39,439 nucleotides of DNA from Oscillospiraceae bacterium (GCA_015063605.1 SVTV01000026.1:1-39439), one strand, 5' to 3'. Positions 1 to 7,913 are shown, counted from the first letter of the stretch. Notes: generated by a model not told the origin, from the sequence alone. Made by a program: numbers and translations.

Positions 1-57
1 CTTTTTAATCGCATTGACTTTTGAATTTTGAAAAAACGAGAAAAACGGAGAAAAACG

Positions 58-88
58 AAGAAAACTCGAGGAAACCTCGAGTTTTCTT
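58..88 (-). terminator. Intrinsic terminator of the tRNA operon
   Basis: A perfect 14-bp stem (58-71 with 75-88) closes an AAA loop. Read on the minus strand it is followed by T-rich sequence with three spaced runs of T. It lies just downstream of the initiator tRNA in the direction of transcription. Confidence 0.8.
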
Positions 89-115
89 GGCGGCATCTTT
101 TTAGGAACCGCTTCT

Positions 116-193
<78 letters not shown>

Positions 194-210
194 ATATTGA
201 TTTTTTAAAA

Positions 211-299
211 TGGTGCCGGAAACCGGGCTCGAACCGGTACGGGATTTAAGTCCCACGGGATTTTAAGTCCCGGGCGTCTGCCAATTCCGCCACTCCGGC
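211..299 (-). tRNA. tRNA-Leu (TAA)
   Basis: The minus strand begins GCCGGAGTGGCGGAATTGG and ends TTCCGGC-A-CCA. It has the long variable arm of a class II tRNA. The anticodon loop ACTTAAAAT gives anticodon TAA, which reads UUA/UUG. CCA is encoded. The variable arm (GGGA-CTTAAA-TCCC) almost copies the upper part of the anticodon hairpin. The gene is 17 nt upstream of tRNA-fMet, so both probably share one precursor RNA. Confidence 0.95.
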
Positions 300-350
300 A
301 CATATCGTTCCGAGCCTTCAAAAACATGACCATTCCGGAACTACCTTTAG

Positions 351-379
351 ATTATAGCATACAAAAGTCAGATTGTCAA
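351..379 (-). promoter_or_regulatory. Sigma-A promoter of the tRNA operon
   Basis: On the minus strand TTGACA (374-379) and TATAAT (351-356) are both perfect consensus hexamers separated by exactly 17 nt. They lie about 50 nt upstream of tRNA-Leu, as expected for a strong stable-RNA promoter. Confidence 0.92.
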
Positions 380-424
380 TACCAAATTTGAAATTTCTTT
401 TATTTTTCACATTTAATATTTTCT

Positions 425-457
425 TCCGGACCCGATCCTTTTAAAATCGGATCCGGA
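425..457 (-). terminator. Hairpin after the MGMT gene, possible terminator
   Basis: A 12-bp stem with one G-T pair and a 9-nt AT-rich loop lies 11 nt past the stop codon at 468. The sequence after it is A/T-rich but lacks a clean run of T, so termination is likely but not certain. Confidence 0.5.
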
Positions 458-467
458 AGTTCTATCA

Positions 468-770
468 TTATTCTGTCCACAGGCATTTTTCCATGTCTGC
501 TTTTTCGCCGTCAAACAAGACTCCTTCCGCTTGAAGAAGCTCCTTTTGTATACCGGGACCGCCGAAGGCAAAGCCGGGAGAAAGACTGCCGTCCTTCATC
601 ACGACTCTGTGACACGGGATGATACCCGGAGAAGGATTCACATGGAGAGCATATCCCACCACACGTGACCAGCGGGGATTCCCCGCCTTTGCGGCAATCA
701 TGCCGTAAGTGGCGACCTTCCCCCTCGGGATGCGCTTTACCTGCTCATAGATTTTTTCAAAGGTATTCAT
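468..770 (-). CDS. MGMT-family alkyltransferase, DNA-binding domain only
   Basis: This 100-residue protein is the C-terminal half of the O6-alkylguanine-DNA alkyltransferase family. It has the winged-helix start (residues 4-40, RGKVATYG, then SRVVGYAL with the intercalating Arg) and the active-site motif PCHRV with Cys53. Because the cysteine is present (alkyltransferase-like ATL proteins have Trp or Ala there), direct methyl transfer from damaged guanine is plausible. Full Ogt/Ada-type enzymes are about 160 residues; the N-terminal ribonuclease-like domain is absent, as in many short clostridial members. The ATG shares its first base with the TAA stop of the rhamnosidase gene, so translation is probably coupled and one mRNA carries both. 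The pairing has no obvious functional logic. Confidence 0.85.
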   Translation of the reverse strand: MNTFEKIYEQVKRIPRGKVATYGMIAAKAGNPRWSRVVGYALHVNPSPGIIPCHRVVMKDGSLSPGFAFGGPGIQKELLQAEGVLFDGEKADMEKCLWTE

Positions 771-3091
771 TACTCCACTATAAAGTTAATGTTGTCCTTA
801 CCTCTGTTTTCGAATACGATCTTGACGTTTTCGGGAACGCTTATCTTATAATCGATTCCCTCTTCGGTTCTGACAAAGGATGCCTTTACTCTTCCTCCCG
901 GAACGGGCATATCTATCGCCATATCGTTAAGAGACTTCGGAATTGCGGGAGCGCATTTTACCGTCTTCCATCCGTCGCCCATCGGCTTGACGCCCAATAT
1001 TTCATAAGCGTAGAAGTATATGGGAGAGCTGCTCCAGGGATGACACCAGCTCGTATTCCACTTATGGCTCGGATCCCATACCTCCATGCAGGTGGTAGCA
1101 CCGCACTTAAGCATATTGTACCATGAATACTGATCCTTACCGCTCAGAAGGTCATACGCAAGCTCATATTCACCGTTGGAATAAAGTCCCTTTATTATAA
1201 AGTACGCAAAGTAAACACCGCAGTGAAGTCTTCTTTCCCTTATAACATTGACTATAGGCTCATAGCCCTTGGGAGCATTTATACCGTAGAAGAGTGCAAG
1301 AGCGTTTCCGTGGAGACCGCAATGATCGGAATCGGGGCAATCTTTATAAAGACCTCTTTTCTCATCGTAAAGAAGCTTTATCATAGCCTTTTCCATGGCA
1401 AGATACTTTTCCGTGTACTCGTCAGCCTTTTCGCTGTCTCCTGCTATATTATACAGCTTTGCTGCTGTTTTTATACATCCGCAGGTAAACATATTTGCGG
1501 GAGTGCAGATGCCGTTATCCGCTTTTTCAAAATCGTATCCGTCACGAAGCTCCGGAGGCCAATCCACGAGAACAGCGGGATTCTTCGTTTCTCCCTTTAT
1601 GGGCTGTACGATCTTTTCAAGGAGACCGCTGCTGTTTTCAAAGGAGGAAAGGTAATAATCTATTATACCGTCCAATACGGGAAGCATTCCCTTTATAAAT
1701 TCAATATCGCCCGTGTAATTGTAATAATCCTCAAGGAAAAGCGGGAAGAGCATGGAATAATCCACGAGAGTGGATATTACATTTGTGGGAACGTGAGCCA
1801 CTATTCCCGCATAGCATCTTGCGGAATTAGCACAATCGATGATGAACTTTTTATACACTCTCGTATCGCCCGTTGCAATAAGGTGTGTCAGACCCGTGAT
1901 AAGCGCATCGCCCAAGAATCCGCCCTTCTCTCTTGTGGGGCAATCGAAATATGTGTCTTGAGTTCCAACCTTTACGCCCTGAACGCATATCTTCCATACA
2001 TCCTCAAGAAGCTTTTCGGAGGAGGTAAATACAGCAGGCTCATCCGGGAAAGGATAGTGGCGGTTGAATGTCCATACATCCTTTTCCGAAAGATCATCCG
2101 TAACATTGAGTATCTCCGCATATCTGTAGCCCTTGTATTCGTAAAAATCAACAGTATCCTCTTCGCCCGTCAGAGTTACGAATTCCTGATACTTGCAGTT
2201 TGCACGAATGGCAAAACGCACTCTGCCGTTTTCATCAAGCTCTTCGCCGCAACGCACCTCGATCACATCACCTTTATTCTGCTTTAAGAATATTCCCAAT
2301 GTACCCGTGATCTCTTTTCCGAAGTCGATAAAGTATCCGCCATCGATCTTTTCGATTTTTTCGGGATATACCTTTTCGTGCTTGACTGTGGGTGTTATCT
2401 GAGGAACGAGTGTATAATACTCGGGGTAAGGAGTGGAGGGTACCCAAACCTTTTCCCAATCGGAGATATCGTAAGAAAGATCATACCAGCCCTTTTCCCA
2501 CTTGTTCAGATCTATATCCTCGGAAAACTGTGTCTGATATCCGAAAACATAACGGAAGCTTCTTGCCTCGGAGTTTTTGCATCTCCATGATCTGTCACTC
2601 TTTACAAGCTCTTTCGAGCCGTCCTCATATGTGACCTCTATCTGAGCGATCATGCCGTGAAGGTTGTCGGCACTCACGAGATATATATTGTAAAGTCCCT
2701 GATAATATACGTGAACACCGATGGCGTTCTCTTCGTTCACCTTTATAAGATCGGTAACGTCAAAGCAATTGTAATTATATGCAAAGGGATATGACTGTGA
2801 AGGACCTTCGCCGACAAATTCGGAATTGATATACACCTTGTATATATCGTCGCCCGTTATATATAAAAGCGCCTTCGCTATCTTCTTCGTTCCCTTAAGG
2901 GTAAAGTTTTTACGGAACAATGTATGTACATTCTGCGTTTCCGTTGCGAATTTGGGCATACGGTTATAGCCGTGAAGGGGACGGTAACCGAGCCAGCGGA
3001 AATGCTCCGTTGTCAACCAATATGCCTTCCAATCTATAGGCTCGCATACAACGCTTCTGTACCTGTAATTATCAAACGGTGTATTCTTCAT
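770..3091 (-). CDS. GH78 family alpha-L-rhamnosidase
   Basis: The 773-residue protein matches the GH78 layout: N-terminal beta-sandwich regions (about 50-340), an (alpha/alpha)6 catalytic barrel (about 350-690) and a C-terminal beta domain ending in PVPGGRVKA. The barrel has the family motif DCPTREKGGFLGD, with Asp383, Glu388 and Asp395 spaced as the catalytic acidic residues of Bacillus RhaB. It also has MEVW with Glu670 at the place of the second catalytic glutamate. The family inverts terminal alpha-L-rhamnosides of plant glycosides and pectin rhamnogalacturonan. No signal peptide is visible, so it should act in the cytoplasm on imported oligosaccharides. The ribosome binding site is AAAGGAG, 6 nt before ATG. 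The substrate is inferred from the family. Confidence 0.92.
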   Translation of the reverse strand: MKNTPFDNYRYRSVVCEPIDWKAYWLTTEHFRWLGYRPLHGYNRMPKFATETQNVHTLFRKNFTLKGTKKIAKALLYITGDDIYKVYINSEFVGEGPSQSYPFAYNYNCFDVTDLIKVNEENAIGVHVYYQGLYNIYLVSADNLHGMIAQIEVTYEDGSKELVKSDRSWRCKNSEARSFRYVFGYQTQFSEDIDLNKWEKGWYDLSYDISDWEKVWVPSTPYPEYYTLVPQITPTVKHEKVYPEKIEKIDGGYFIDFGKEITGTLGIFLKQNKGDVIEVRCGEELDENGRVRFAIRANCKYQEFVTLTGEEDTVDFYEYKGYRYAEILNVTDDLSEKDVWTFNRHYPFPDEPAVFTSSEKLLEDVWKICVQGVKVGTQDTYFDCPTREKGGFLGDALITGLTHLIATGDTRVYKKFIIDCANSARCYAGIVAHVPTNVISTLVDYSMLFPLFLEDYYNYTGDIEFIKGMLPVLDGIIDYYLSSFENSSGLLEKIVQPIKGETKNPAVLVDWPPELRDGYDFEKADNGICTPANMFTCGCIKTAAKLYNIAGDSEKADEYTEKYLAMEKAMIKLLYDEKRGLYKDCPDSDHCGLHGNALALFYGINAPKGYEPIVNVIRERRLHCGVYFAYFIIKGLYSNGEYELAYDLLSGKDQYSWYNMLKCGATTCMEVWDPSHKWNTSWCHPWSSSPIYFYAYEILGVKPMGDGWKTVKCAPAIPKSLNDMAIDMPVPGGRVKASFVRTEEGIDYKISVPENVKIVFENRGKDNINFIVE

Positions 3092-3151
3092 GATATTTCT
3101 CCTTTAATTTTCCAACCTGAAAGATTTGATAAAAAACAAATTCCGTGTACA

Positions 3152-3180
3152 TTATAGCACATATTTTTTGTCTCTTCAAT
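3152..3180 (-). promoter_or_regulatory. Promoter of the rhamnosidase-MGMT operon
   Basis: On the minus strand TTGAAG (3175-3180) and TATAAT (3152-3157) are 17 nt apart, about 60 nt before the rhamnosidase start. Confidence 0.8.
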
Positions 3181-3197
3181 ATTTTTTCACTTTAATC

Positions 3198-3226
3198 TTT
3201 ACTTTCCTCGCAAAATATTGTATAAT
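3198..3226 (+). promoter_or_regulatory. Probable promoter of the membrane-protein gene
   Basis: TATAAT (3221-3226) lies 17 nt after a weak TTTACT (3198-3203). It is divergent from the rhamnosidase promoter and about 100 nt before the GTG start at 3329. Confidence 0.55.
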
Positions 3227-3328
3227 CATCTCAGAGAAATATACCTTGTGCCGTTCACTTATGCGTAAAATATTCTTGAATATAATAACATATTGGCATA
3301 TATAATATAAAGGAAGGAAAAAATTGCC

Positions 3329-4762
3329 GTGAAAAGATCATCAATCAATATGACCGACAAGCTTTACAGATTCACTATGGTAGTCTGCGCCGCACTCTTA
3401 CTGCATCCCGCCGCATATATCATATTGAATCAGATATCGGAAGCTCTTTCGTTCCTTTCTTTTCCCATTGCCTTCGTTTCCATCGGAACGGGATTTGTTT
3501 TTCAGGCTGTGTTTTCCTTTATCACGGGAAACCGTCCCGCCCTTTACGAATCGAGAAAAAGCCTGCAATACGATCATACGGGCTTTTCCGTGGGAAAAGC
3601 GCTTATCCCCATAGCTCTGAGCATTTCCGCCGCCACGGTAATATATATGATCTTGTCCGATATTCTTGAAAAAATGTACGAAGCTGGCGAATTGGAAATG
3701 TACCGCGGATATGCGGCTTACCCTTCATACGCCGCTGCGTTCTTCTTCGGATTTGCACTTGCGGGAATCTTCCTGTGGTTCGTTTCCTTCGAGGATGCCA
3801 CGGAGCAAAATATGATCTCCGCTTATTTCATTATATTCTTCCTGCAGTACACAGTCTCCTTTTTCATTGAAAAGATACCCGAGGAGATAATGGGTATATC
3901 GGCGCTGATCTTCTTCTCCGCATTTCTCTTCCTTTCGAATAAGAATCTCCTTGATAAACGAAATCAGACAAAGGGCGTTTCGGTAATATCGAAGAATGCT
4001 CATACGGTAAACCGTTCTCTTACAGTCCTCTGCATCGGCGCCGTGATCTCCATGATCGCTCTTATGAAAACACTTCTCAATATTTTGAAGGGCTTCATAG
4101 TTATCTTTTTCGGCAAGCTTGCGGACATGCTTTTCAGAGAATCGGATGCACCGAACACTCTCGATTTTTCCACCGCACCGGGAAGCGGAAAGGGCTATCT
4201 TCCCATCGTATTTTCCGACCGTTCCCTCGATATCATAGCTCCCATAATCACGCTCCTTCTCGTTATCCTCGGAGCAGTTCTTATTATCCTTTACAGAAAG
4301 AAGCTTCTTGAGCCTCTTATCATGAAGCTTTCGGAAATATTAAAAGCATTCTTAGCATTTCTTAAAAATCCGTACAAAAAGAAAACGGCGGTAATGCCCG
4401 CAGAGCTTAAAAGCTTCCGCGACGAGATGACGTTTCTCGGCTCGGACGGTGAAAACGGCTTTGTGATGCCCAATGAGTTCAATTCCTTCATGCGTAAGCT
4501 CTCCTCTCTTTCAACGTACGATGAGAAGCTCAGGTTTTCTTATGCGGTATTCATACGCCTTCTGCGGAAAAAGGATGACCGTATAACAATTTCGGACACC
4601 CCGAGAAGAATAGCCGCAATGGCTCACAATAAAAGCTTCACGGAATTAAAGGAATTGTGCGAAATATTTGAGCTTGAGGAATATGCGCTCATACCACAGA
4701 ATGAGACACGAAGAGAAAAAGCTCTCGAGTCTCTCGTGAAGCTCGTAAAGCTTTATATATAA
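3329..4762 (+). CDS. Polytopic membrane protein with DUF4129-like C-terminus
   Basis: The 477-residue protein has about eight hydrophobic segments within residues 14-325, then a charged, probably cytoplasmic C-terminal part of about 150 residues. The segment KLRFSYAVFIRLLRKK followed by ISDTPRRIAAMA resembles the C-terminal DUF4129 pattern found in membrane proteins near transglutaminase and MoxR loci; that likeness is by eye only. The start is GTG, chosen because AGGAAGG lies 11 nt upstream and no in-frame ATG is better placed. No neighbour suggests a role: the rhamnosidase is divergent, and the next gene has its own strong promoter. The function is unknown. Confidence 0.7.
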   Translation: MKRSSINMTDKLYRFTMVVCAALLLHPAAYIILNQISEALSFLSFPIAFVSIGTGFVFQAVFSFITGNRPALYESRKSLQYDHTGFSVGKALIPIALSISAATVIYMILSDILEKMYEAGELEMYRGYAAYPSYAAAFFFGFALAGIFLWFVSFEDATEQNMISAYFIIFFLQYTVSFFIEKIPEEIMGISALIFFSAFLFLSNKNLLDKRNQTKGVSVISKNAHTVNRSLTVLCIGAVISMIALMKTLLNILKGFIVIFFGKLADMLFRESDAPNTLDFSTAPGSGKGYLPIVFSDRSLDIIAPIITLLLVILGAVLIILYRKKLLEPLIMKLSEILKAFLAFLKNPYKKKTAVMPAELKSFRDEMTFLGSDGENGFVMPNEFNSFMRKLSSLSTYDEKLRFSYAVFIRLLRKKDDRITISDTPRRIAAMAHNKSFTELKELCEIFELEEYALIPQNETRREKALESLVKLVKLYI

Positions 4763-4842
4763 AAAATATGAAAAGATCCTGACAATTTATCATAATAACA
4801 GATAAAAAGCTTATAAAGATATAAAAACAATGCGAAACGATA

Positions 4843-4871
4843 TTGACTTTTTTATAAAAGCATTGTATAAT
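4843..4871 (+). promoter_or_regulatory. Promoter of the aminotransferase-oxidoreductase operon
   Basis: TTGACT (4843-4848) and TATAAT (4866-4871) are 17 nt apart. Transcription should start near 4878, giving a leader of about 70 nt. Confidence 0.88.
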
Positions 4872-4888
4872 TGTATACGATATTAAAA

Positions 4889-4955
4889 TGTGTCCCGCAG
4901 GTACGTGCGGGGGAAAGGATCCCGTGTTTACACGGTATAGAAATTACAATGGCTG
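4889..4955 (+). promoter_or_regulatory. Structured leader with two hairpins and a possible short upstream ORF
   Basis: The leader contains CCCGCA-GGTACG-TGCGGG (4894-4911) and CCGTGT-TT-ACACGG (4922-4935), immediately before a start codon that has no good Shine-Dalgarno sequence. An ATG at 4889 opens a 22-codon frame whose TGA (4953-4955) overlaps the aminotransferase start at 4949. The hairpins are seen directly. A role in translation control or coupling is inferred. It matches no riboswitch class I can name. Confidence 0.45.
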
Positions 4956-6232
4956 AAATGAACAAAAAAGAAGATCTTGCAATGAACGGTGCCGGAATCG
5001 AAGAGATCGGTTTTCCCATGTGGCCCCAGTTCGCTCCCGAGACGGTTGAAGACGTAACAGAGCCCATCAAGAACGGTAAGGTAAATTACTGGACAGGTAA
5101 GAAGGGTATGGAATTCGAAGAAAAGTGGGCTGAATGGATAGGCGCTAAGATGGCTATCTCCTGCACCAACGGTACAGCAGCGCTCCACATCGCTATCTCC
5201 TCCCTCGGCATAGGCCCCGGCGACGAAGTTATCGTTCCCTCCTATTCCTTCATAGCTTCCTCCTTTGCAATAGTACAGGCAGGTGCTATTCCTGTATTCT
5301 GTGACGTAACAGAAGATCACACCATTGATCCCGCTTGCATCGAAAAGCTCATCACAAAGAGAACAAAGGGTATCGTTGTTGTTCACCTTTACGGTACAGT
5401 TGCCGATATGGGTCCCATCCTTGATATCGCAAAGAAGAATAACCTCTACGTTATCGAAGACTGTGCACAGTGCTTCGGCGGCGAATACAACGGAATCAAG
5501 ACAGGTATGATAGGCGATGTAGGATGCTTCTCCTTCTGTCAGTCCAAGCACTTCACCACAGGCGGCGAAGGCGGTATGGTAGTTACAAACAACGAAGACC
5601 TCGGTTGGGAATGCCGCAGCTTCCGTGACCACGGCTACGATGTAAAGACAAGAATGAACATGCTCGCTCTCGAAGAAAAGCTTCCTTACATTCATACAAG
5701 AGTAGGCTTCAACTATCGTATGACCGAGATTCAGTCCATAATCGGTATCAACGAATTGAAGCGTTTCGACTCCTGGAACCTTGCACGCCGTTATAAGTAC
5801 GCCGCAATGTACGATGAAGCGTTCACAGGTCTTGCGGGAATCAAGAAGCTCCCCGTTAACACAGCAGAGCGCAAGAACTCCTACTGGTGGTATCCCATCC
5901 TTATTGATGTTGACAAGCTCGATTGCAAAGCTGATGTTATATTGAAGGATCTTCTCGCTATGAAGATACCCTGCTATGGTATCCAGTGGCCCGAAGCATA
6001 CGAAGAAAAGGCATATAAGGAAAAGGTCGGCTTCGGTTCAGCAAACTTCCCCTTCAACTCCAAGGAATACACAGATGTTGAGAACCTTGATTACTCCAAG
6101 GTAAAGTGCCCCGTTGCACATAAGCTCCGCTTCGAAACAGTATGTCTCTTCCTCCACCCCTCTTGGGAAGTTGAACACATTGAGCGCTGCATCTACGGCT
6201 TGAAGACAGTTCTTGCAAAGCATCTTAAGTAA
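4949..6232 (+). CDS. DegT/DnrJ/EryC1/StrS-family PLP aminotransferase
   Basis: The 427-residue protein is a fold-type I sugar or cyclitol aminotransferase. It has the substrate-entry motif YWTGKKG, the CTNGTAALH phosphate-binding region, VIEDCAQCFGGEY with the cofactor-pairing Asp, and SKHFTTGGEGG, where Lys200 is the Schiff-base lysine. The family transaminates keto-sugars or keto-inositols. Codon choice is strongly biased (CTC, ATC, AAG, GTT), suggesting high expression. An upstream in-frame TTG at 4871 overlaps the -10 box, so the first usable start is ATG 4949; ATG 4958 or 4982 remain possible because the Shine-Dalgarno sequence is poor. It is followed after 88 nt by a Gfo/Idh/MocA dehydrogenase, the usual oxidation-then-amination pair. 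The substrate is unknown. Confidence 0.88.
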   Translation: MAEMNKKEDLAMNGAGIEEIGFPMWPQFAPETVEDVTEPIKNGKVNYWTGKKGMEFEEKWAEWIGAKMAISCTNGTAALHIAISSLGIGPGDEVIVPSYSFIASSFAIVQAGAIPVFCDVTEDHTIDPACIEKLITKRTKGIVVVHLYGTVADMGPILDIAKKNNLYVIEDCAQCFGGEYNGIKTGMIGDVGCFSFCQSKHFTTGGEGGMVVTNNEDLGWECRSFRDHGYDVKTRMNMLALEEKLPYIHTRVGFNYRMTEIQSIIGINELKRFDSWNLARRYKYAAMYDEAFTGLAGIKKLPVNTAERKNSYWWYPILIDVDKLDCKADVILKDLLAMKIPCYGIQWPEAYEEKAYKEKVGFGSANFPFNSKEYTDVENLDYSKVKCPVAHKLRFETVCLFLHPSWEVEHIERCIYGLKTVLAKHLK

Positions 6233-6272
6233 TAATAAGATATAATTCTTACAGAATCAATACTGAGGAAAT

Positions 6273-6291
6273 CGGAGAGCCCCGCTCTCCG
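6273..6291 (+). other. Intercistronic hairpin in the aminotransferase operon
   Basis: CGGAGAGC-CCC-GCTCTCCG is a perfect 8-bp stem, extended by outer GGAA/TTCC pairing. There is no T-run after it, so it is more likely an mRNA stability or processing element than a full terminator between the two genes. Confidence 0.5.
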
Positions 6292-6320
6292 GCTTCCCAT
6301 ATATGAAAGGAAACTTTGAA

Positions 6321-7364
6321 ATGAAAAAAGTAAAGTGGGGCGTCCTCGGCGCCGGCGGTATCGCTGACAGAAGAACTCTTCCCGGAATGATGCTTGCTGA
6401 AAATGCAGAGCTCGTTGCCGTTATGGAAGTTAACATGGAGCTTGCAGAAAAGCTCAGAGCTAAATACAATGCAAAGAGAGCATATGACAATACAGAGGCT
6501 CTCGTAAACGATCCCGAGGTCGAAGCAGTTTATATCGCTTCCCCCGTTCTCTACCACAAGGATCAGGTCATCGCTTGTGCAAAGGCTAAGAAGCACATCC
6601 TCGTTGAAAAGCCCATCGCCATGACTCTTGAAGATTGTGCAGAGCTCGTGAAGATCTGCGAGGACGCAGGCGTTCTTACAGCTACAGGTCTTATGATGCG
6701 TTACGGTGCATACAACATGGCTATGAAGAAGCTCATCGCTGAAGGCGCTATCGGTCAGGTAGTTTCCTGCCGTGCTCAGCTCACATGCTGGTATCCCGAA
6801 ATTCCCGGCGCATGGAGACAGGATAAGAAGCTCTCCGGCGGCGGCGCTCTCATGGACATGGGCGTTCACTGCATCGACCTTATCGAGCACATCACAGGCT
6901 CCAAGACAGAAGCTGTTTTCGGTATCAATGAAACAAAGTCCTTCTCCTACAATGTTGATGACTCCTCCAACATACTCCTCAAGCTCTCCAACGGTGCTAC
7001 AGCTTATGTTGATTCCAACTTCAACATTCCCGATGCGGCTGCAGAATGCCGTCTCGAATTCTACGGCACAAGAGGATCCATCCTTGCTTCCGGAACTATC
7101 GGTCAGGTAGACGGCGGAAACGTTAAGGTAGTTATCGCTAAGGAAGGCGGCTATGACGCAAGCCAGGCGAGAAACGAAGTTGCTCCTCTCGAGCTCAACG
7201 TTGAACTCGGAAACATGTACACAAGAGAGATCGAATCCTTCTCCGACTCCATCCTCAACGGTTCTCCCGTTCAGGTTCCCATGACAGACGCTGTTTGGGT
7301 ACAGAAGGTAATCAACGCCGCATACGAATCCGGCGAAAAGGGTATCCTTGTTAAGGTTGACTAA
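6321..7364 (+). CDS. Gfo/Idh/MocA-family oxidoreductase
   Basis: The 347-residue protein has an N-terminal NAD(P)-binding Rossmann fold (GVLGAGGIADRRTLPGM), the family EKPIAM motif near residue 100 whose Lys is catalytic, and the C-terminal GGGALMDMGVHCIDL segment with the catalytic Asp and His. Such enzymes oxidise or reduce a hydroxyl group of sugars, sugar nucleotides or inositols. The start at 6321 is chosen over ATG 6303 because AAAGGA at 6305-6310 is the natural ribosome binding site for it. Codon bias matches the upstream aminotransferase. Together they probably convert a hydroxyl to a keto group and then an amine, or act in reverse in catabolism. The substrate cannot be told from sequence. 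Confidence 0.9.
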   Translation: MKKVKWGVLGAGGIADRRTLPGMMLAENAELVAVMEVNMELAEKLRAKYNAKRAYDNTEALVNDPEVEAVYIASPVLYHKDQVIACAKAKKHILVEKPIAMTLEDCAELVKICEDAGVLTATGLMMRYGAYNMAMKKLIAEGAIGQVVSCRAQLTCWYPEIPGAWRQDKKLSGGGALMDMGVHCIDLIEHITGSKTEAVFGINETKSFSYNVDDSSNILLKLSNGATAYVDSNFNIPDAAAECRLEFYGTRGSILASGTIGQVDGGNVKVVIAKEGGYDASQARNEVAPLELNVELGNMYTREIESFSDSILNGSPVQVPMTDAVWVQKVINAAYESGEKGILVKVD

Positions 7365-7385
7365 GGAACCGTAATACAGTCGAAT

Positions 7386-7412
7386 AAGGCGCACTTCCAA
7401 AGGGGTGCGCTT
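7386..7412 (+). terminator. Probable terminator after the oxidoreductase gene
   Basis: GCGCAC and GTGCGC (7389-7394 with 7405-7410) form the base of a hairpin extended by T-G and C-G pairs around a short loop. It sits 25 nt after the stop. The T-rich tail is weak, so it may be a partial terminator. Confidence 0.5.
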
Positions 7413-7426
7413 AAGAATACTACGCA

Positions 7427-7610
7427 TCGATATAGCTCCCCGACGGGATCTTCGATATGTTGCTAACGCAGCTCGATATGCTGTGCTCGATATGTTTGCT
7501 TCGCAAACGATGGAGCTGTATCATATCGAGACCGAACTCAAGAGCGGTCATATCGAATTTGCCGTAAGGCAAATATATCGAGCCTAGCACGACAGAGCGA
7601 GGCATATCGA
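7427..7610. repeat. Multi-hairpin element with four CGATAT and four ATATCG motifs
   Basis: CGATAT occurs at 7428, 7453, 7474 and 7488. Its reverse complement ATATCG occurs at 7533, 7550, 7575 and 7604. The four direct copies followed by four inverted copies form one large imperfect inverted repeat. Most segments between motifs are small hairpins themselves, for example TTTGC-TTC-GCAAA (centre) and ATTTGCC-GTAA-GGCAAAT. As RNA or single-stranded DNA it could fold as a multi-branched structure. There is no coding evidence. Similar tetranucleotide-spaced elements occur in clostridial genomes, but I cannot assign a named family. Confidence 0.75.
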
Positions 7611-7615
7611 CAAAT

Positions 7616-7670
7616 TGTCAAAAAGAGGACATAGAACGCAAAACCGCTCTATGTCCTTTTCCTTTTGACA
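7616..7670. repeat. 55-bp imperfect inverted repeat
   Basis: TGTCAAAA at the left edge pairs with TTTTGACA at the right edge, and GGACATAGA with TCTATGTCC inside. A CTTTTCCTTTT tract follows the inner stem, so it could act as a plus-strand terminator. It directly adjoins the CGATAT element. Confidence 0.65.
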
Positions 7671-7677
7671 TTTCATC

Positions 7678-7737
7678 GCCCTCTCAGTCACGCTGTAAGC
7701 GCGACAGCTCTCCCATAGGGAGAGCCTCAAGGTTGTG
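7678..7737. repeat. REP-like hairpin repeat, full unit
   Basis: This copy contains GCCCTCTCAGTCACG, then GCTCTCCC-ATA-GGGAGAGC (7707-7725), then CCTCAAGGTTGT. Close copies occur at 7992-8069, 14984-15050, 15568-15630 and 15735-15785. It immediately precedes the remnant toxin-antitoxin copy. Confidence 0.85.
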
Positions 7738-7774
7738 TTTGTTAAAATTGTTCATGTATCAGGCAAGTTTCCTA

Positions 7775-7803
7775 TTGACATTTCCCGATATTGATAGTAT
7801 AAT
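7775..7803 (+). promoter_or_regulatory. Promoter of antitoxin-like RNA, copy A
   Basis: TTGACA (7775-7780) and TATAAT (7798-7803) are both perfect, with a 17-nt spacer. The hexamers match the promoters of copies B and C. Confidence 0.85.
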
Positions 7804-7809
7804 ATAAAT

Positions 7810-7897
7810 GGAAACAAGGCAACCGTAGACGGTGAGCCCTAAATTTTGGTTAAAGAATAACCGCTACCTTTGGGCGAGGGCGGTTATTTCTTTTTTG
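7810..7897 (+). ncRNA. Antitoxin-like small RNA, orphan copy A
   Basis: The RNA of about 88 nt begins near 7810. It carries the same 5' hairpin as copies B and C (GGC-AACCGTAGACGGTGA-GCC) and ends in a terminator whose stem pairs 7855-7864 with 7880-7890, followed by six T. The middle has diverged, but the ends are conserved. Opposite its 3' end only about 10 codons of the toxin frame remain. The ends are inferred from the promoter and terminator. Confidence 0.7.
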
Positions 7898-7913
7898 TTA
7901 TGGTAATAACAAG
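7884..7913 (-). pseudogene. 3' remnant of the type I toxin gene, copy A
   Basis: The minus strand encodes LVITITKKK and a stop, matching the C-terminus LVINITKKK of the intact toxins in copies B and C. Upstream codons, the ribosome binding site and the promoter are replaced by a REP-like repeat that begins at 7913. The toxin is therefore lost while its antitoxin promoter and terminator survive. Confidence 0.75.

Noticed and set aside
1223-2287. Long frames opposite the rhamnosidase, flavodiiron, Gfo and DUF4838 genes
   Set aside because: They are shadows of well-supported genes. They lack ribosome binding sites and protein-like composition, and are a side effect of codon bias.
4889-4948. Known riboswitch before the aminotransferase
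   Set aside because: The two hairpins are real, but no conserved core of a class I know (SAM, preQ1, glmS, c-di-GMP) can be found.
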